64,000 nt of DNA, taken from NCBI RefSeq assembly GCF_012913485.1, contig NZ_CP051774.1, positions 1,612,001 to 1,676,000 of the forward strand, written 5' to 3'. Shown in pieces: positions 53,190 through 62,007 of the stretch. The DNA comes from Luteolibacter luteus. GTDB lineage: Bacteria; Verrucomicrobiota; Verrucomicrobiia; Verrucomicrobiales; Akkermansiaceae. The translations under genes and the position numbers were made by a program. The notes under the pieces were generated by a model that did no database searches, was not told the origin of the DNA, and saw only the letters and a program-made list of their open reading frames with translations. The number at the start of each line of letters is the position of its first letter. Position 1 is the first letter of the stretch.

Positions 53190-55735
53190 GTTCTTGGCAA
53201 TGCCGCAACTTTCGGCAACTGGCAACGGAAGACCGCGCGCGTTCCCTTCCCGGGCACCGAAGCGATGACACAAGACCCGCCCAGTTCCTCGAAGCGTGCC
53301 GCCAGATTATGCAGGCCGTTTCCTTCCTGCGGAGCCATCGTATCGAAGCCGCGGCCGGTATCCACAACCTCCGCCAAAAGCATGTCATCCACCATGCGCA
53401 GGCTGAAGCTCACCTCGCAGGGACCCGCATGCTTCAGCACGTTGTGAAGAGCCTCCTTCACCCCCAGCGCGAAATGATGCCGGAAGTCGGACATGATCGG
53501 CAGGGCCGGCAGATCCTGCGGAATATCGATCCGCAATTTCGCGTGGCTATCCCGGAAAATCTCCTGCGCCACCGCAGCGAGGTGCACCGCGAGGTGATCC
53601 AGCGTGTCATTGGAAGGATTCACCGCCCACACCAAGCCATCCATCGCGGTCACCAGATCCCGCGCGGCAGTTTCCAGCCGTAGCACCTGCTGCCTTGCCC
53701 GCTCCGGATCGCCCTCGATCGCCCGCCGGACAAAAGATGCCGCCAGATTCAGCACCGTGACACGGGTCCCCAAGTCGTCGTGCATGTCCCGGGCGATCCG
53801 GGCACGGTCTCGCTCCAGCGCATGCTGCAGCCGCACCGCCGCGAGCCGGTGCCGCGTGCGCCGCCGATAGGCAGCGAAGAACATGAGCCCGACCATCAGC
53901 ACTCCCGCGGAGACCGCCACCGGCATGAACCACCCGTGCTTGTAAAACGGCTGCTGGATGATGATCGGGAAGGAAAATTGCGTGGTTCCCGGATCCGCCT
54001 CCGTCCCGATCGCGATCGCACGAAAGGTGTATTGCCCCGAAGGCACGTTCATGTAGGTCGCTCGTAGCAAAGCCCCCGGGATGACGTTATAGGCCTCCGA
54101 CCAACCGAGCAGAAAGGTCTCCCCTCCCCGCGCCGGACGGACATCGAGATCGCTTACCGAGGTCCACATCGCCGAGTGATCCTGCTCTGCATCCAGCAAG
54201 CCCAAGGCACTGTTTCCAATCAGCTGCATCACCCGCGCGATGGCTGGCTCCGTCCCGCGCCGCTCCCAGCCCGCGGGAATCCCGCCAATCTGGTTGATGC
54301 GTTCCCCGTAGCTGAAATCCCCGTTCGTCCAAAGGTTGGTCGTGGGATCGCTGGAGCGAGCCAGAGAGAATTTGTCGATCACCCAAGTTCCAGTGGTGTC
54401 CGGAGTTCCCGAGGAAATCGACACCCGCAGCTTCCGCGTCATCTCCGGCACGAAGAGTGGCTCCGTGCGCCGCACCATTGGCGAATTGATCGCATCGATC
54501 TCCCAGCCCTGGCTCGATCCTGTCACCGGGAAGACACGGCGGGCGAGCAGCGCACCGGAGGCATCCAGCATCTCCCACTCCATCGTCATGCCACGGGCGG
54601 AGGGATACCATTCGTCATCCAATCCTTCGAGACGGCAGCGCACCGCCAGGGGATCCGCCGTCACCCCGCTGAGAAAGCCGAAATCGAAATCAAGCCGGTG
54701 ATTCCCCGCGCCGAGCACCAGTGGCGCCCCGCCATCGGGAATAGGAACCGGCACCTCCCCCACCAGCACTTGCTGAAGCATCATTTCCAGCTTCGGCTTC
54801 TTCGGCGGTGTCCTCTTCGTGATCTCCTCCGCCCGATACTTTGCGTCCTCGCTAACGAAGCAGAAATCGTAAGGCTTCCGAGCAATCCCGCTGATCCGGA
54901 CTTCGTCGATCGATCCAGGAAAGAACTCCCACGGCCCGTAGATCGAACTGAACTTCCCGGAGTTCCCGATCGCGAAGTCGCCAAGGTTCCGGCTGAGATC
55001 CGCGGTCAGCGTTCCTTGGCCGATCAGGTTCGCGGTCTCGTTTCCCGCACTCAGGCGCGTCCAGTAGAGCTTGAGATTGTTGACCGCCGTTTCGCGGCCG
55101 TCGTACGCCACCGCCACGTGATACCACTCGCCCGTCCGGATCGCATGAGTGCCACTGGTGGGAATCGTAGCGAGACCGCCCCCTCGCACCGCATCCCCGG
55201 AAATCGGCAGGAAGCTCAGGAAGCCGGGCTTCTCGATCCGGAAAATGAAGACCCGGTTCTTCTGGTCGTCATCGTCCATGCTCACGATGTCCAGTGCCAG
55301 CCCGGGAGAATCTTCCGGCAGGAAATCAAGTTTGATCAGCGCCTCGATCGTGAAGGCCCCGTCGCTGCCGGTGATCGGGAAGGGAGCATCGACATTGTCC
55401 TTCGGGCCATAGTCCAGCGAAGGCTTGGCGAGCAGGATCGGTCCATAGGGCCTCCGGACACCGCTTCCCTCGTTCTGCTGATCGTGATTGAAGGCCACCG
55501 CGGCGCCGAACCCGGGAAAGGGCGCTTGGCTCGCCTGCGCCCCGTTGATTAGTCCGAGAAGCGGTGTCGGGCTCACCCCATCATCCTTGAAGGGCGGTCC
55601 CGCTTCATCGAGATGCCAGAGGTGAAGCGTTTGCTCATCCGCGGTGTACGGCAGGAATGCAGGAGCTCCGTGGGCGGGAATCCCGATAGCTGCAAAAAGC
55701 ATCACCAGCCACTTCCTTGGGAATCCACGTCGCAT
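53186..55735 (-). CDS. Sensor histidine kinase with LamG-type extracellular sensor
   Basis: The 849-residue protein starts at ATG 55735 with a signal peptide (to about residue 24). Residues about 30-270 form a LamG-like beta domain (LWHLDEAG, EWYHVAVAYDG, SIDEVRISG). A further beta region to about 590 includes a Y_Y_Y-like part. A single membrane helix lies at about 598-620. The HisKA_3 segment RDRARIARDMHDDLG carries the phosphorylated His at about 649. The ATPase boxes are EALHNVLKHAG (about 757-770) and DTGRGFD plus GNGLHNLAARFEELGG (about 792-820). It belongs to the NarX/DegS type. A LamG sensor may bind polysaccharide. Confidence 0.9.
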   Translation of the reverse strand: MRRGFPRKWLVMLFAAIGIPAHGAPAFLPYTADEQTLHLWHLDEAGPPFKDDGVSPTPLLGLINGAQASQAPFPGFGAAVAFNHDQQNEGSGVRRPYGPILLAKPSLDYGPKDNVDAPFPITGSDGAFTIEALIKLDFLPEDSPGLALDIVSMDDDDQKNRVFIFRIEKPGFLSFLPISGDAVRGGGLATIPTSGTHAIRTGEWYHVAVAYDGRETAVNNLKLYWTRLSAGNETANLIGQGTLTADLSRNLGDFAIGNSGKFSSIYGPWEFFPGSIDEVRISGIARKPYDFCFVSEDAKYRAEEITKRTPPKKPKLEMMLQQVLVGEVPVPIPDGGAPLVLGAGNHRLDFDFGFLSGVTADPLAVRCRLEGLDDEWYPSARGMTMEWEMLDASGALLARRVFPVTGSSQGWEIDAINSPMVRRTEPLFVPEMTRKLRVSISSGTPDTTGTWVIDKFSLARSSDPTTNLWTNGDFSYGERINQIGGIPAGWERRGTEPAIARVMQLIGNSALGLLDAEQDHSAMWTSVSDLDVRPARGGETFLLGWSEAYNVIPGALLRATYMNVPSGQYTFRAIAIGTEADPGTTQFSFPIIIQQPFYKHGWFMPVAVSAGVLMVGLMFFAAYRRRTRHRLAAVRLQHALERDRARIARDMHDDLGTRVTVLNLAASFVRRAIEGDPERARQQVLRLETAARDLVTAMDGLVWAVNPSNDTLDHLAVHLAAVAQEIFRDSHAKLRIDIPQDLPALPIMSDFRHHFALGVKEALHNVLKHAGPCEVSFSLRMVDDMLLAEVVDTGRGFDTMAPQEGNGLHNLAARFEELGGSCVIASVPGKGTRAVFRCQLPKVAALPRT

Positions 55736-55748
55736 CTTTTGTCAAAAG
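55736..55748 (-). promoter_or_regulatory. Perfect inverted repeat CTTTTG-T-CAAAAG just upstream of the kinase start
   Basis: A 13-base palindrome directly abuts the ATG of the kinase gene, so it covers the ribosome binding region. It could be a protein site or a hairpin that reduces translation. With only 13 bases chance cannot be excluded. Confidence 0.3.
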
Positions 55749-55886
55749 AAACGGGCCGCGCCGCCATTGCAAGCACGCGCCGAAACGGCGGTCGCGAACT
55801 TTGAACATCAAGGCCTCCTGCTTGGTCATAATTAGCGACTCCCGAAACCGCCACTCCCCCCGAGATGACCGGAATCCGAGACTTGA

Positions 55887-56354
55887 ATGCAGTACGCCTA
55901 CCTCATCCTGCCCGGCATTGTGTGCTGCGGGCTTGTTTTCGGGTGGTTCCTCGCCCGCGCCTTGGAAAAACGGTACGATCGCGCAAGCCTATCCAGCTCG
56001 GACGAAATTCTGGATGAGCTGGAGCTGGCGTACACCCCGCGGCGTGGCATCGAGATTCGAACCCAGACCGAGTATCTTCCTTTTGTCTTCGGCTGCATTC
56101 TTGAGAACGTCGATTCCGGTTTTGAAGACAAGCAGCTCCGCAGCTTGCTCGACCGGATCGTGGAGCAGGAGCCCGATAAAACCCGGAACGCCTTGATCCC
56201 GGTAAAGGTCAGTGGCGTGCGCAGCGAGATCGATCTCCAGTGGTCCCGTGACAGCGAAGATTGCGTCCGGCTTTTCGTTCTTGCAGCACCGAAGGTCATT
56301 CGCGCCCTGAAGAAGAAATCGAAGACCATCCCGCGCGCCCTGATGGGAAACTAG
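55887..56354 (+). CDS. Small membrane-anchored protein, hypothetical
   Basis: The 155-residue protein starts at ATG 55887. Residues about 4-24 are a hydrophobic anchor and the rest is probably cytoplasmic or peripheral, with an acidic stretch (DEILDELELAY) and a basic C-terminus. I recognise no family. It is divergent from the sensor kinase and precedes the M48 peptidase gene by 99 bases. Confidence 0.6.
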   Translation: MQYAYLILPGIVCCGLVFGWFLARALEKRYDRASLSSSDEILDELELAYTPRRGIEIRTQTEYLPFVFGCILENVDSGFEDKQLRSLLDRIVEQEPDKTRNALIPVKVSGVRSEIDLQWSRDSEDCVRLFVLAAPKVIRALKKKSKTIPRALMGN

Positions 56355-56453
56355 GCAAGTCCCGAGATGAGCCGGAACCGCCCTCTCCGAGTTATCATTT
56401 CACGGGATTAAGACTGACATCTCCGGCTCCTCGAACTATTCGGAAGCCGCAGC

Positions 56454-58316
56454 ATGACGGATGACCAATTCGACGCAATGGTGGCCTCGCTCGAGGCCCG
56501 CTATCAAGGCAAGCACCCCGCACTCGCGCGCCGGGCGGCGTTCCTGGCGATCTTGGGATATGCGGGCTTGGCCTTCTTTCTCATCGCCGGCGCAGCCATT
56601 GCATTGCTGATGATCGCCTGGGTCATCTTTTCGCCCAACCTCCTATCGATCAAAATCGGAGCCTTGCTCGGCATTCCTGCCGCCATTCTCACCTGGTCCG
56701 TCTTCCGCGGCCTCTGGGTCAAGCTTAGCGCTCCTGTGGGCGTGGAAGTGAAGCGCGGGGAATCACCCGCCCTCTTCAGCCTCATCGACAGCATCTCCAA
56801 GGAAGCCGGCGGCGTGAACTTCGATACCGTCTTGCTCACCGGCGACATGAATGCCGCAGTGGTTCAGAATCCACGTCTCGGGGTTTTCGGATGGTATAAA
56901 ACCTATCTGCTCCTCGGCGTACCATTGATGGACTCCATGGCGCCGGAAGAGTTCAAGTCCGTCCTCGCCCACGAATTCGCCCACCTTTCCCACCAGCACG
57001 GACGCCTTGGCACATGGCTCTACCGTCTCCGCGCCTCATGGCTCCGGGTCATGGCATCCCTGGCACAACACGGTGCCCCCAAGCCGGTACTCGCCTTCAT
57101 CAACTGGTTCTGGCCACGCTTCAATGCCAGCGCCTTTGTCCTTTCGCGCAGCCAGGAATATCAGGCGGATGCCTTTGCAGCCAAGGTGACTTCCCCCCAA
57201 TCCTCCGCGATGGCCTTGCAGCGGCTGGTTGTCGATTCCCGTCGCTTGGATGATGGTTTCTGGGACGAAATCGGAGCCGAAACTTCGACCAGCTCCTCGC
57301 CTCCCCACGATGTGTTCCACCGGATGCACGCCTTCCTCGGGACCATGCCTGACGCGCCGCTCGCCACCCGCTGGCTCACCGGTGCACTGGCCATGAAGAC
57401 CAATACGGCTGACACCCATCCCGGACTAAAAGATCGCCTCTCCGCTCTCGGCGTCAGCATCCAGCCCGATGCCGTGCCGCCGCTTCCTGCTTCCCGCGCC
57501 TCGGACGCCTTCCTTGAGCCAGCATTGATCAAATCGGCACGCGATCACTTCAGCAAGGAATGGCACATGGGCATCGGCACCCATTGGCAAGAAACCCATC
57601 GCGAGAAACTAAAACTGATAAAAAGGCTGGAAGCCCCCTTCCCCGGAACTCCCGATGGACGTTGGAGCGAAATTGCGGTGAGAGCCCGCCTCTTCGGCCC
57701 GAGGAAGATCCAGGAAGAGATTGTCCACTTCCTGGCCGATCACCCCGATCACGTCACCGCGAACTATGCACGCGGCGTTTATCTCGCGGAGAAAGACGAT
57801 CTTGCCGCAATCCCTCACCTCGAAAAAGCGACGGTCCGTCCGGGGCTCCTCCACAATGCTTTGGGCGCGATGGCGGGCCTCTACGACCGCCTTGGCCGGG
57901 CCGGGGAGATTCCAGGCCTCAGAAGACGCGCCCAATCCCGCGAGGCCCAAGTGGATCGGGCCATGCACGAACGATCGGAAATCAGCGCCACCGACCGCTT
58001 TCTGCTGCCTAAGCTTTCAGAAGAAGAAATGGCCGAGTTTGTCGGCCTCGTCGGGCAACACCACGAAATCAGAGCCGCTTGGCTGGTACAAAAGCACGTG
58101 GTCGAATATCCGGAGTGGCGGTCTTATTTTCTCGTCCTCGACATGGATCCGCGCGTCTCTCAGGAGACCGGGATGAAGATCCTCCAAGAGGTGGTGGAGG
58201 ACGTGTCCATCGATGCCCATGTCCTCGCAATCCGGAAAACCCCGGACAATGCCAAGGTCGTCGCGACCATCGTCAAGATGGATGGATCCGCCCTGCAGGT
58301 CTCCCACGGCAAATAA
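56454..58316 (+). CDS. M48-family membrane metallopeptidase with long C-terminal extension
   Basis: The 620-residue protein starts at ATG 56454. Two or three hydrophobic segments lie at about residues 24-72 (AAFLAILGYAGLAFFL and after). The zinc site HEFAHLSHQHG is at about 174-184 and the third ligand Glu is in SQEYQADAFA at about 235, as in HtpX/Ste24-like M48 peptidases. The C-terminal about 250 residues are soluble with TPR-like helical pairs (for example NYARGVYLAEKDDLAAIPHLEKA), longer than usual in M48. It probably acts in membrane protein quality control. The 155-residue anchored protein is upstream. Confidence 0.8.
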   Translation: MTDDQFDAMVASLEARYQGKHPALARRAAFLAILGYAGLAFFLIAGAAIALLMIAWVIFSPNLLSIKIGALLGIPAAILTWSVFRGLWVKLSAPVGVEVKRGESPALFSLIDSISKEAGGVNFDTVLLTGDMNAAVVQNPRLGVFGWYKTYLLLGVPLMDSMAPEEFKSVLAHEFAHLSHQHGRLGTWLYRLRASWLRVMASLAQHGAPKPVLAFINWFWPRFNASAFVLSRSQEYQADAFAAKVTSPQSSAMALQRLVVDSRRLDDGFWDEIGAETSTSSSPPHDVFHRMHAFLGTMPDAPLATRWLTGALAMKTNTADTHPGLKDRLSALGVSIQPDAVPPLPASRASDAFLEPALIKSARDHFSKEWHMGIGTHWQETHREKLKLIKRLEAPFPGTPDGRWSEIAVRARLFGPRKIQEEIVHFLADHPDHVTANYARGVYLAEKDDLAAIPHLEKATVRPGLLHNALGAMAGLYDRLGRAGEIPGLRRRAQSREAQVDRAMHERSEISATDRFLLPKLSEEEMAEFVGLVGQHHEIRAAWLVQKHVVEYPEWRSYFLVLDMDPRVSQETGMKILQEVVEDVSIDAHVLAIRKTPDNAKVVATIVKMDGSALQVSHGK

Positions 58317-58672
58317 AACGGATCCATTCCCACCCCGCCACCGCGTCGTCGGCATTCCGGCCTTGGTGACAGTAGAAAGTTGCCCCGTCAGATCCCAAGC
58401 TTGGCGGCAGCATGCGTAGTGCCCACGGGTCAATGTCCTATCAAACTCCGTTCGCGGATCAACTGCTAGGCGGCGTTCCATCCGGGGAACCCTGTTAATT
58501 TTTCTGATTTTAACAGGTGTAACAGGGCCGAAGCGGCAGAGGTCCCCGCCGTCGCGCGATGGAGCACGCAGGGCCCCAATCAATACAAACATCCATCTTG
58601 CGGGGATCGACCGGGCATTCTTCTATCAGGGTAGTCCGCTAGATGGCGGGCCATCCACGTACTCCTCTCGCC
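58317..58672. other. Long intergenic region
   Basis: This lies between the M48 gene and the small secreted protein. No gene is supported. It includes the alternative hairpin at 58490-58527. Confidence 0.6.
58490..58527. repeat. Inverted repeat with two competing right arms
   Basis: The left arm CCCTGTTA (58490-58497) is complementary to TAACAGG (58511-58517) and to TAACAGGG (58520-58527), so two mutually exclusive hairpins can form. It lies within the 356-base intergenic region and may be a dispersed repeat or a regulatory RNA element. Confidence 0.45.
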
Positions 58673-59269
58673 ATGAAAACAGGCTTCTTCGCCCTTCTCG
58701 TTCTCGGCTCAAGCTCCTTGGCCGCTCTCGCCGGCGCGCCGACCAACACCAGTGTCCAGGTCTTTAAAGGGACCATCAAGTCGCAGTTCCAGACCCTTGA
58801 TGGTTCGGAAGAAAACAAAGGCACATTCTCCACCTTCGCCTACTACATCCAAAGCCGCAGCGAAGGCCAGGAACGACTGCTCGTCGTGAACCAGGCGGAC
58901 AAGGTGTTCTTCGTCGAGAACAGCAGCGTCGCGACCTTCACTCTCGCGAACGGAAACAAGCAGATGTTCAGCCTGCGCACCAACGACCTAAAGGAGCAGG
59001 TGAACGGCACCGGCTCATTGCTCGGCAAGGTCAAGCCCGGCACCTACAACGGGGTCTCCATCGATTTCCACACTCCGGTGCTCACCTACGAGTTCCATTC
59101 CTACAACTCGGCAACCTTCCCCTACTCCGCACGCCACGACAAGGCGACGTTCAAGATCGACAAGCCCATGATGAATCTCATTTACGAGGACGGCTCCACC
59201 AATGTGGCGGATGCCCTGACCGACGTGATCAACTTCCTAGCAAGCAAGGGCTACGTGGGACTTCCTTAG
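58673..59269 (+). CDS. Small secreted protein of unknown function
   Basis: The preferred start is ATG 58673 (MKTGFFALLVLGSS), giving 198 residues; the upstream in-frame start at 58643 is unlikely. Residues 1-23 are a signal peptide ending LAGA. The mature part is beta-rich with no Cys and no recognised domain. It lies 19 bases before the PhzF gene. Confidence 0.65.
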   Translation: MKTGFFALLVLGSSSLAALAGAPTNTSVQVFKGTIKSQFQTLDGSEENKGTFSTFAYYIQSRSEGQERLLVVNQADKVFFVENSSVATFTLANGNKQMFSLRTNDLKEQVNGTGSLLGKVKPGTYNGVSIDFHTPVLTYEFHSYNSATFPYSARHDKATFKIDKPMMNLIYEDGSTNVADALTDVINFLASKGYVGLP

Positions 59270-59288
59270 ATCAATCACCTCTGCACAC

Positions 59289-60110
59289 GTGGACCTTCCC
59301 TATTATCAAGTCGACGCTTTCTCCAGCCGCCTTTTCGCGGGCAATCCAGCCGGCGTCTGCCTGCTGGAAGAGTGGCTTCCGGACGCAACCCTGCAGTCCA
59401 TCGCCACGGAGAACAACCAATCGGAAACGGCTTTCGTCATCGTCCGGCAAGATCACGTGGATCTGCGCTGGTTTACTCCCGTAGTGGAAGTGGATCTCTG
59501 CGGTCATGCCACCTTGGCGGCGGCCCATGTCCTCTTCCGTCACCAGAACTACAGCGGCGATGAGATCCAGTTTCATACTCGCTCGGGAATCCTGAGGGTT
59601 CTCCGTCGGGGAGATGTCCTATCCCTCGAGCTACCCAGTTGGCCCGCCGTCGCCTGCGATGCACCGGCGGCGCTGGTGAAAGGATTGGGGAAAGCTCCTC
59701 TTCTCACTGCAAAGGCGCAGGACTTCCTTGCGATCTACGAAACCGAAGAAGAGGTGCGGAACCTGCAGCCGGACTTCGCCGAGTTGAAGCGCCTGGATGC
59801 TCGAGGAATCATCGCCACTGCTCCGGGCGAAGAATGCGATTTCGTTTCGCGCTTCTTCGGCCCTGCCGTAGGGGTCAATGAGGATCCCGTCACCGGTTCC
59901 GCTCACTGCACGCTCGTGCCGTATTGGGCGGAGCAGATCGGCCGCACCGAACTCGCGGCCCTCCAGATTTCCGCGCGCGGCGGTGAGCTCACCTGCTTCC
60001 TCCGCGGTGACCGGGTAACGCTTGCCGGACGGGCGAAGACCTACCTCTCCGGAACCATCCATCTGGCGGTCGCAAACAAGCCCCTCCTCGGCAGCAACAA
60101 CACCGATTGA
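59289..60110 (+). CDS. PhzF-family isomerase-like protein
   Basis: The 273-residue protein starts at GTG 59289. It shows the PhzF fold signature: YYQVDAFSSRLFAGNPAGV at the start, Glu46 in NQSETAF as the catalytic acid, DLCGHATLAAAHV at about 72-84 and NEDPVTGSAHC near 200. PhzF members are isomerases related to diaminopimelate epimerase. The substrate here is unknown since no phenazine genes are present. The stop overlaps the in-frame TTG at 60107, so the esterase gene at 60116 may be coupled to it. Confidence 0.85.
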   Translation: MDLPYYQVDAFSSRLFAGNPAGVCLLEEWLPDATLQSIATENNQSETAFVIVRQDHVDLRWFTPVVEVDLCGHATLAAAHVLFRHQNYSGDEIQFHTRSGILRVLRRGDVLSLELPSWPAVACDAPAALVKGLGKAPLLTAKAQDFLAIYETEEEVRNLQPDFAELKRLDARGIIATAPGEECDFVSRFFGPAVGVNEDPVTGSAHCTLVPYWAEQIGRTELAALQISARGGELTCFLRGDRVTLAGRAKTYLSGTIHLAVANKPLLGSNNTD

Positions 60111-60115
60111 ACAAG

Positions 60116-61117
60116 ATGAAGAAAGCGCTTCTTCTTACTCTGATCGCTTCCAGCACCGCAGTCCTCCACGCCGGAGAAGCCTCGCCCGCGAGGACCGAAG
60201 ACAATGTCGAATTCATCATCGGCCCGAACTACGCCGATGCTCCGGAACTATCGGTGAAGGACGATGTGCCACGTGGCGAGATCCACGAATTCACGATGAA
60301 GTCCGGGGATAGCCAAATCTACAAGGGCATTGCGAAACGACAGAAGGGCACGGTTCCCTACGAGCGAAAGGTCGCGGTCTACATGCCGAAGCAATTGCAG
60401 AAGGATAAGCCCGCTCCCTTCATCGTCGCTCAGGACGGTCTCGGCTACATGAGCGTCCTGCCCAAGGCGCTCGACACGCTGATCCATGAGAAGCGTGTTC
60501 CGGCCATGGCCGCAATCATGATCGACTCCGGTGGCGGGGATGCCCAGGGAAGCCAGCGTGGACTCGAGTACGACACCGTTTCCGGCACCTACGCCGAATT
60601 CATCGAGAAAGAGGTCCTGCCACGGATTGAGAAAGACTACGGATTGAAGTTCACCGGCGACCCCGATGGCCGGGCCACGATGGGAGGAAGCTCAGGCGCC
60701 GCCGCCGCCTTTACGATGGCGTGGTTCCGTCCGGATCTCTATCACCGCGTGCTCAGCTATTCCGGCACCTACGTGAATCAGCAATGGCCGGAAGACCCGA
60801 AGACTCCGCACGGTGCTTGGGAATACCATGATACCTTGATCCCGAAGGCGCAGCCCAAGCCGATCCGCATCTGGCTTCAGGTCAGCGAAAACGACAATGG
60901 CTCCAAGCTCGATGAAGCTTCGTTTCACAATTGGGTGATGGCCAACCAGCGGATGGCCGCAGCACTCAGAAAGAAGGGCTACCAATATCGCTACGTCTAT
61001 TCCGAAGCCGCCGGCCACACCGACGGACGCGTCACCCGCCAGACCCTTCCCGGTGCCCTCGAATGGCTGTGGGAGGGCTACCCGGACAAATTGAAAACCG
61101 CCAAGCCGGAAAACTAA
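60116..61117 (+). CDS. Secreted esterase of the alpha/beta hydrolase type (EsterD-like)
   Basis: The preferred start is ATG 60116 (MKKALLLTLIASS), with TTG 60107 as a longer alternative; 333 residues. A signal peptide ends near LHAGEA. The nucleophile motif is GGSSGAAAA at about residue 192, with an acidic candidate in the SENDNGSKLDE region and His in GHTDGR, so it fits enterochelin esterase/esterase D-like hydrolases. It probably hydrolyses a siderophore or carbohydrate ester. It lies after PhzF and before a phosphoesterase, and they are probably co-transcribed. Confidence 0.75.
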   Translation: MKKALLLTLIASSTAVLHAGEASPARTEDNVEFIIGPNYADAPELSVKDDVPRGEIHEFTMKSGDSQIYKGIAKRQKGTVPYERKVAVYMPKQLQKDKPAPFIVAQDGLGYMSVLPKALDTLIHEKRVPAMAAIMIDSGGGDAQGSQRGLEYDTVSGTYAEFIEKEVLPRIEKDYGLKFTGDPDGRATMGGSSGAAAAFTMAWFRPDLYHRVLSYSGTYVNQQWPEDPKTPHGAWEYHDTLIPKAQPKPIRIWLQVSENDNGSKLDEASFHNWVMANQRMAAALRKKGYQYRYVYSEAAGHTDGRVTRQTLPGALEWLWEGYPDKLKTAKPEN

Positions 61118-61660
61118 GTGCTCAGAGCAATCGCCATCGCCGATGATGACGGACTCGTGGGCAATCTCGAATCCGACCCTGTCGATCTTCTCATTTCCCT
61201 CGGGGATCTCTGGGACGCCTCGATCGACAAGGCGGTGGCCAGCTATAAGCCGCGCCGCACCTTTGCTGTGAGGGGAAACCACGATACCGATGCTCCCTTT
61301 GCACGGCACATCACCTCCCTTCACTACACGGTCGAGCATTTCTCCGGGTTGAGCTTCGGCGGCTTCAATGGCAGTTGGCGCTATAAGCCGCGCGGACACC
61401 ATCTCTTCGAACAGCACGAGGTCTCGCGGATGTTGCGGTCCTTTCCGCGCGTGGATGTTTTCGTGGCCCACAATTCTCCACGCGGCATCCACGAGCGGGA
61501 TGGCGAGGTCCACCAAGGCTTCGACGGGTTTCTGGATTACTTGGAAAAGCAGAAGCCACGGTATTTTCTCCACGGCCACCAGCATCTGAACCAGATCAGC
61601 CAGATTGGGGAAACGCAGGTCATCGGAGTTTTTGGGGAGGCCCTGATCCAGCTGGCCTAA
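61118..61660 (+). CDS. Metallophosphoesterase with a deviating first motif
   Basis: The 180-residue protein starts at GTG 61118, directly after the TAA of the esterase gene. The motifs ISLGDLWD (about 26-33), RGNHDTD (about 51-57), HNSPRG (about 118) and HGHQH (about 151) fit a small calcineurin-like phosphoesterase. The first motif, usually D-X-H, reads ADDDG here, so the His is replaced by Asp. It is probably a cytoplasmic phosphatase with altered metal binding. Transcription may end in the region that contains the terminator at 61904. Confidence 0.7.
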   Translation: MLRAIAIADDDGLVGNLESDPVDLLISLGDLWDASIDKAVASYKPRRTFAVRGNHDTDAPFARHITSLHYTVEHFSGLSFGGFNGSWRYKPRGHHLFEQHEVSRMLRSFPRVDVFVAHNSPRGIHERDGEVHQGFDGFLDYLEKQKPRYFLHGHQHLNQISQIGETQVIGVFGEALIQLA

Positions 61661-62007
61661 GGGCCGGGATGCGAGGACGACTGCGATTGCTGAAGGTCTC
61701 CAGCTCCATCGAAGAAGTGATTTTCCCGGCAGGGCGGAATTTTTTCTGCACTGCGCTTCCTTCCGAAAGAACCAGCGCCCGAAGCTTACCATTTCATCAA
61801 AAAGCAGCGCCAAAACAAGGCCATCGGTGTCAATTTCGTGGCCAAGCCGGACTTTTTTTCGGGGCAAAATACCCGCTTTTAGGCCGCGGACATACGGCCT
61901 TTCCTGACGATCCTTTCACCCGGATCGTCAGCCCCTTTTTGATAAACGAGGGGCTCAGGCACGTAGTTTGCTCCGCCCCGAGGCGGGCTAACACTCCCAC
62001 CCGAAAC
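61661..62007. other. Long intergenic region with hairpins
   Basis: This is the 347-base gap between the phosphoesterase gene and the small gene at 62008. It carries the hairpin pair and intrinsic terminator at 61881-61940. I see no convincing gene in the remaining part; an in-frame extension of the 62008 gene runs through it but reads across the terminator. Confidence 0.55.
61881..61940 (+). terminator. Tandem hairpins with intrinsic terminator
   Basis: AGGCCG-cggacata-CGGCCT (61881-61900) is followed by a perfect 10-base-pair stem CTGACGATCC (61904-61913) with GGATCGTCAG (61922-61931) and then CCCCTTTTT (61932-61940). It is a good intrinsic terminator for the plus strand, 221-280 bases after the phosphoesterase stop and 68 bases before ATG 62008. 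It may end a short RNA or regulate the 62008 gene. Confidence 0.7.

Noticed and set aside
54176-55552. Long plus-strand frame opposite the kinase sensor region
   Set aside because: It is the antisense of a well-supported kinase gene with clear domains.
61669-62007. N-terminal extension of the 126-residue protein
   Set aside because: The longer frame runs through a clear intrinsic terminator and begins without supported start context.
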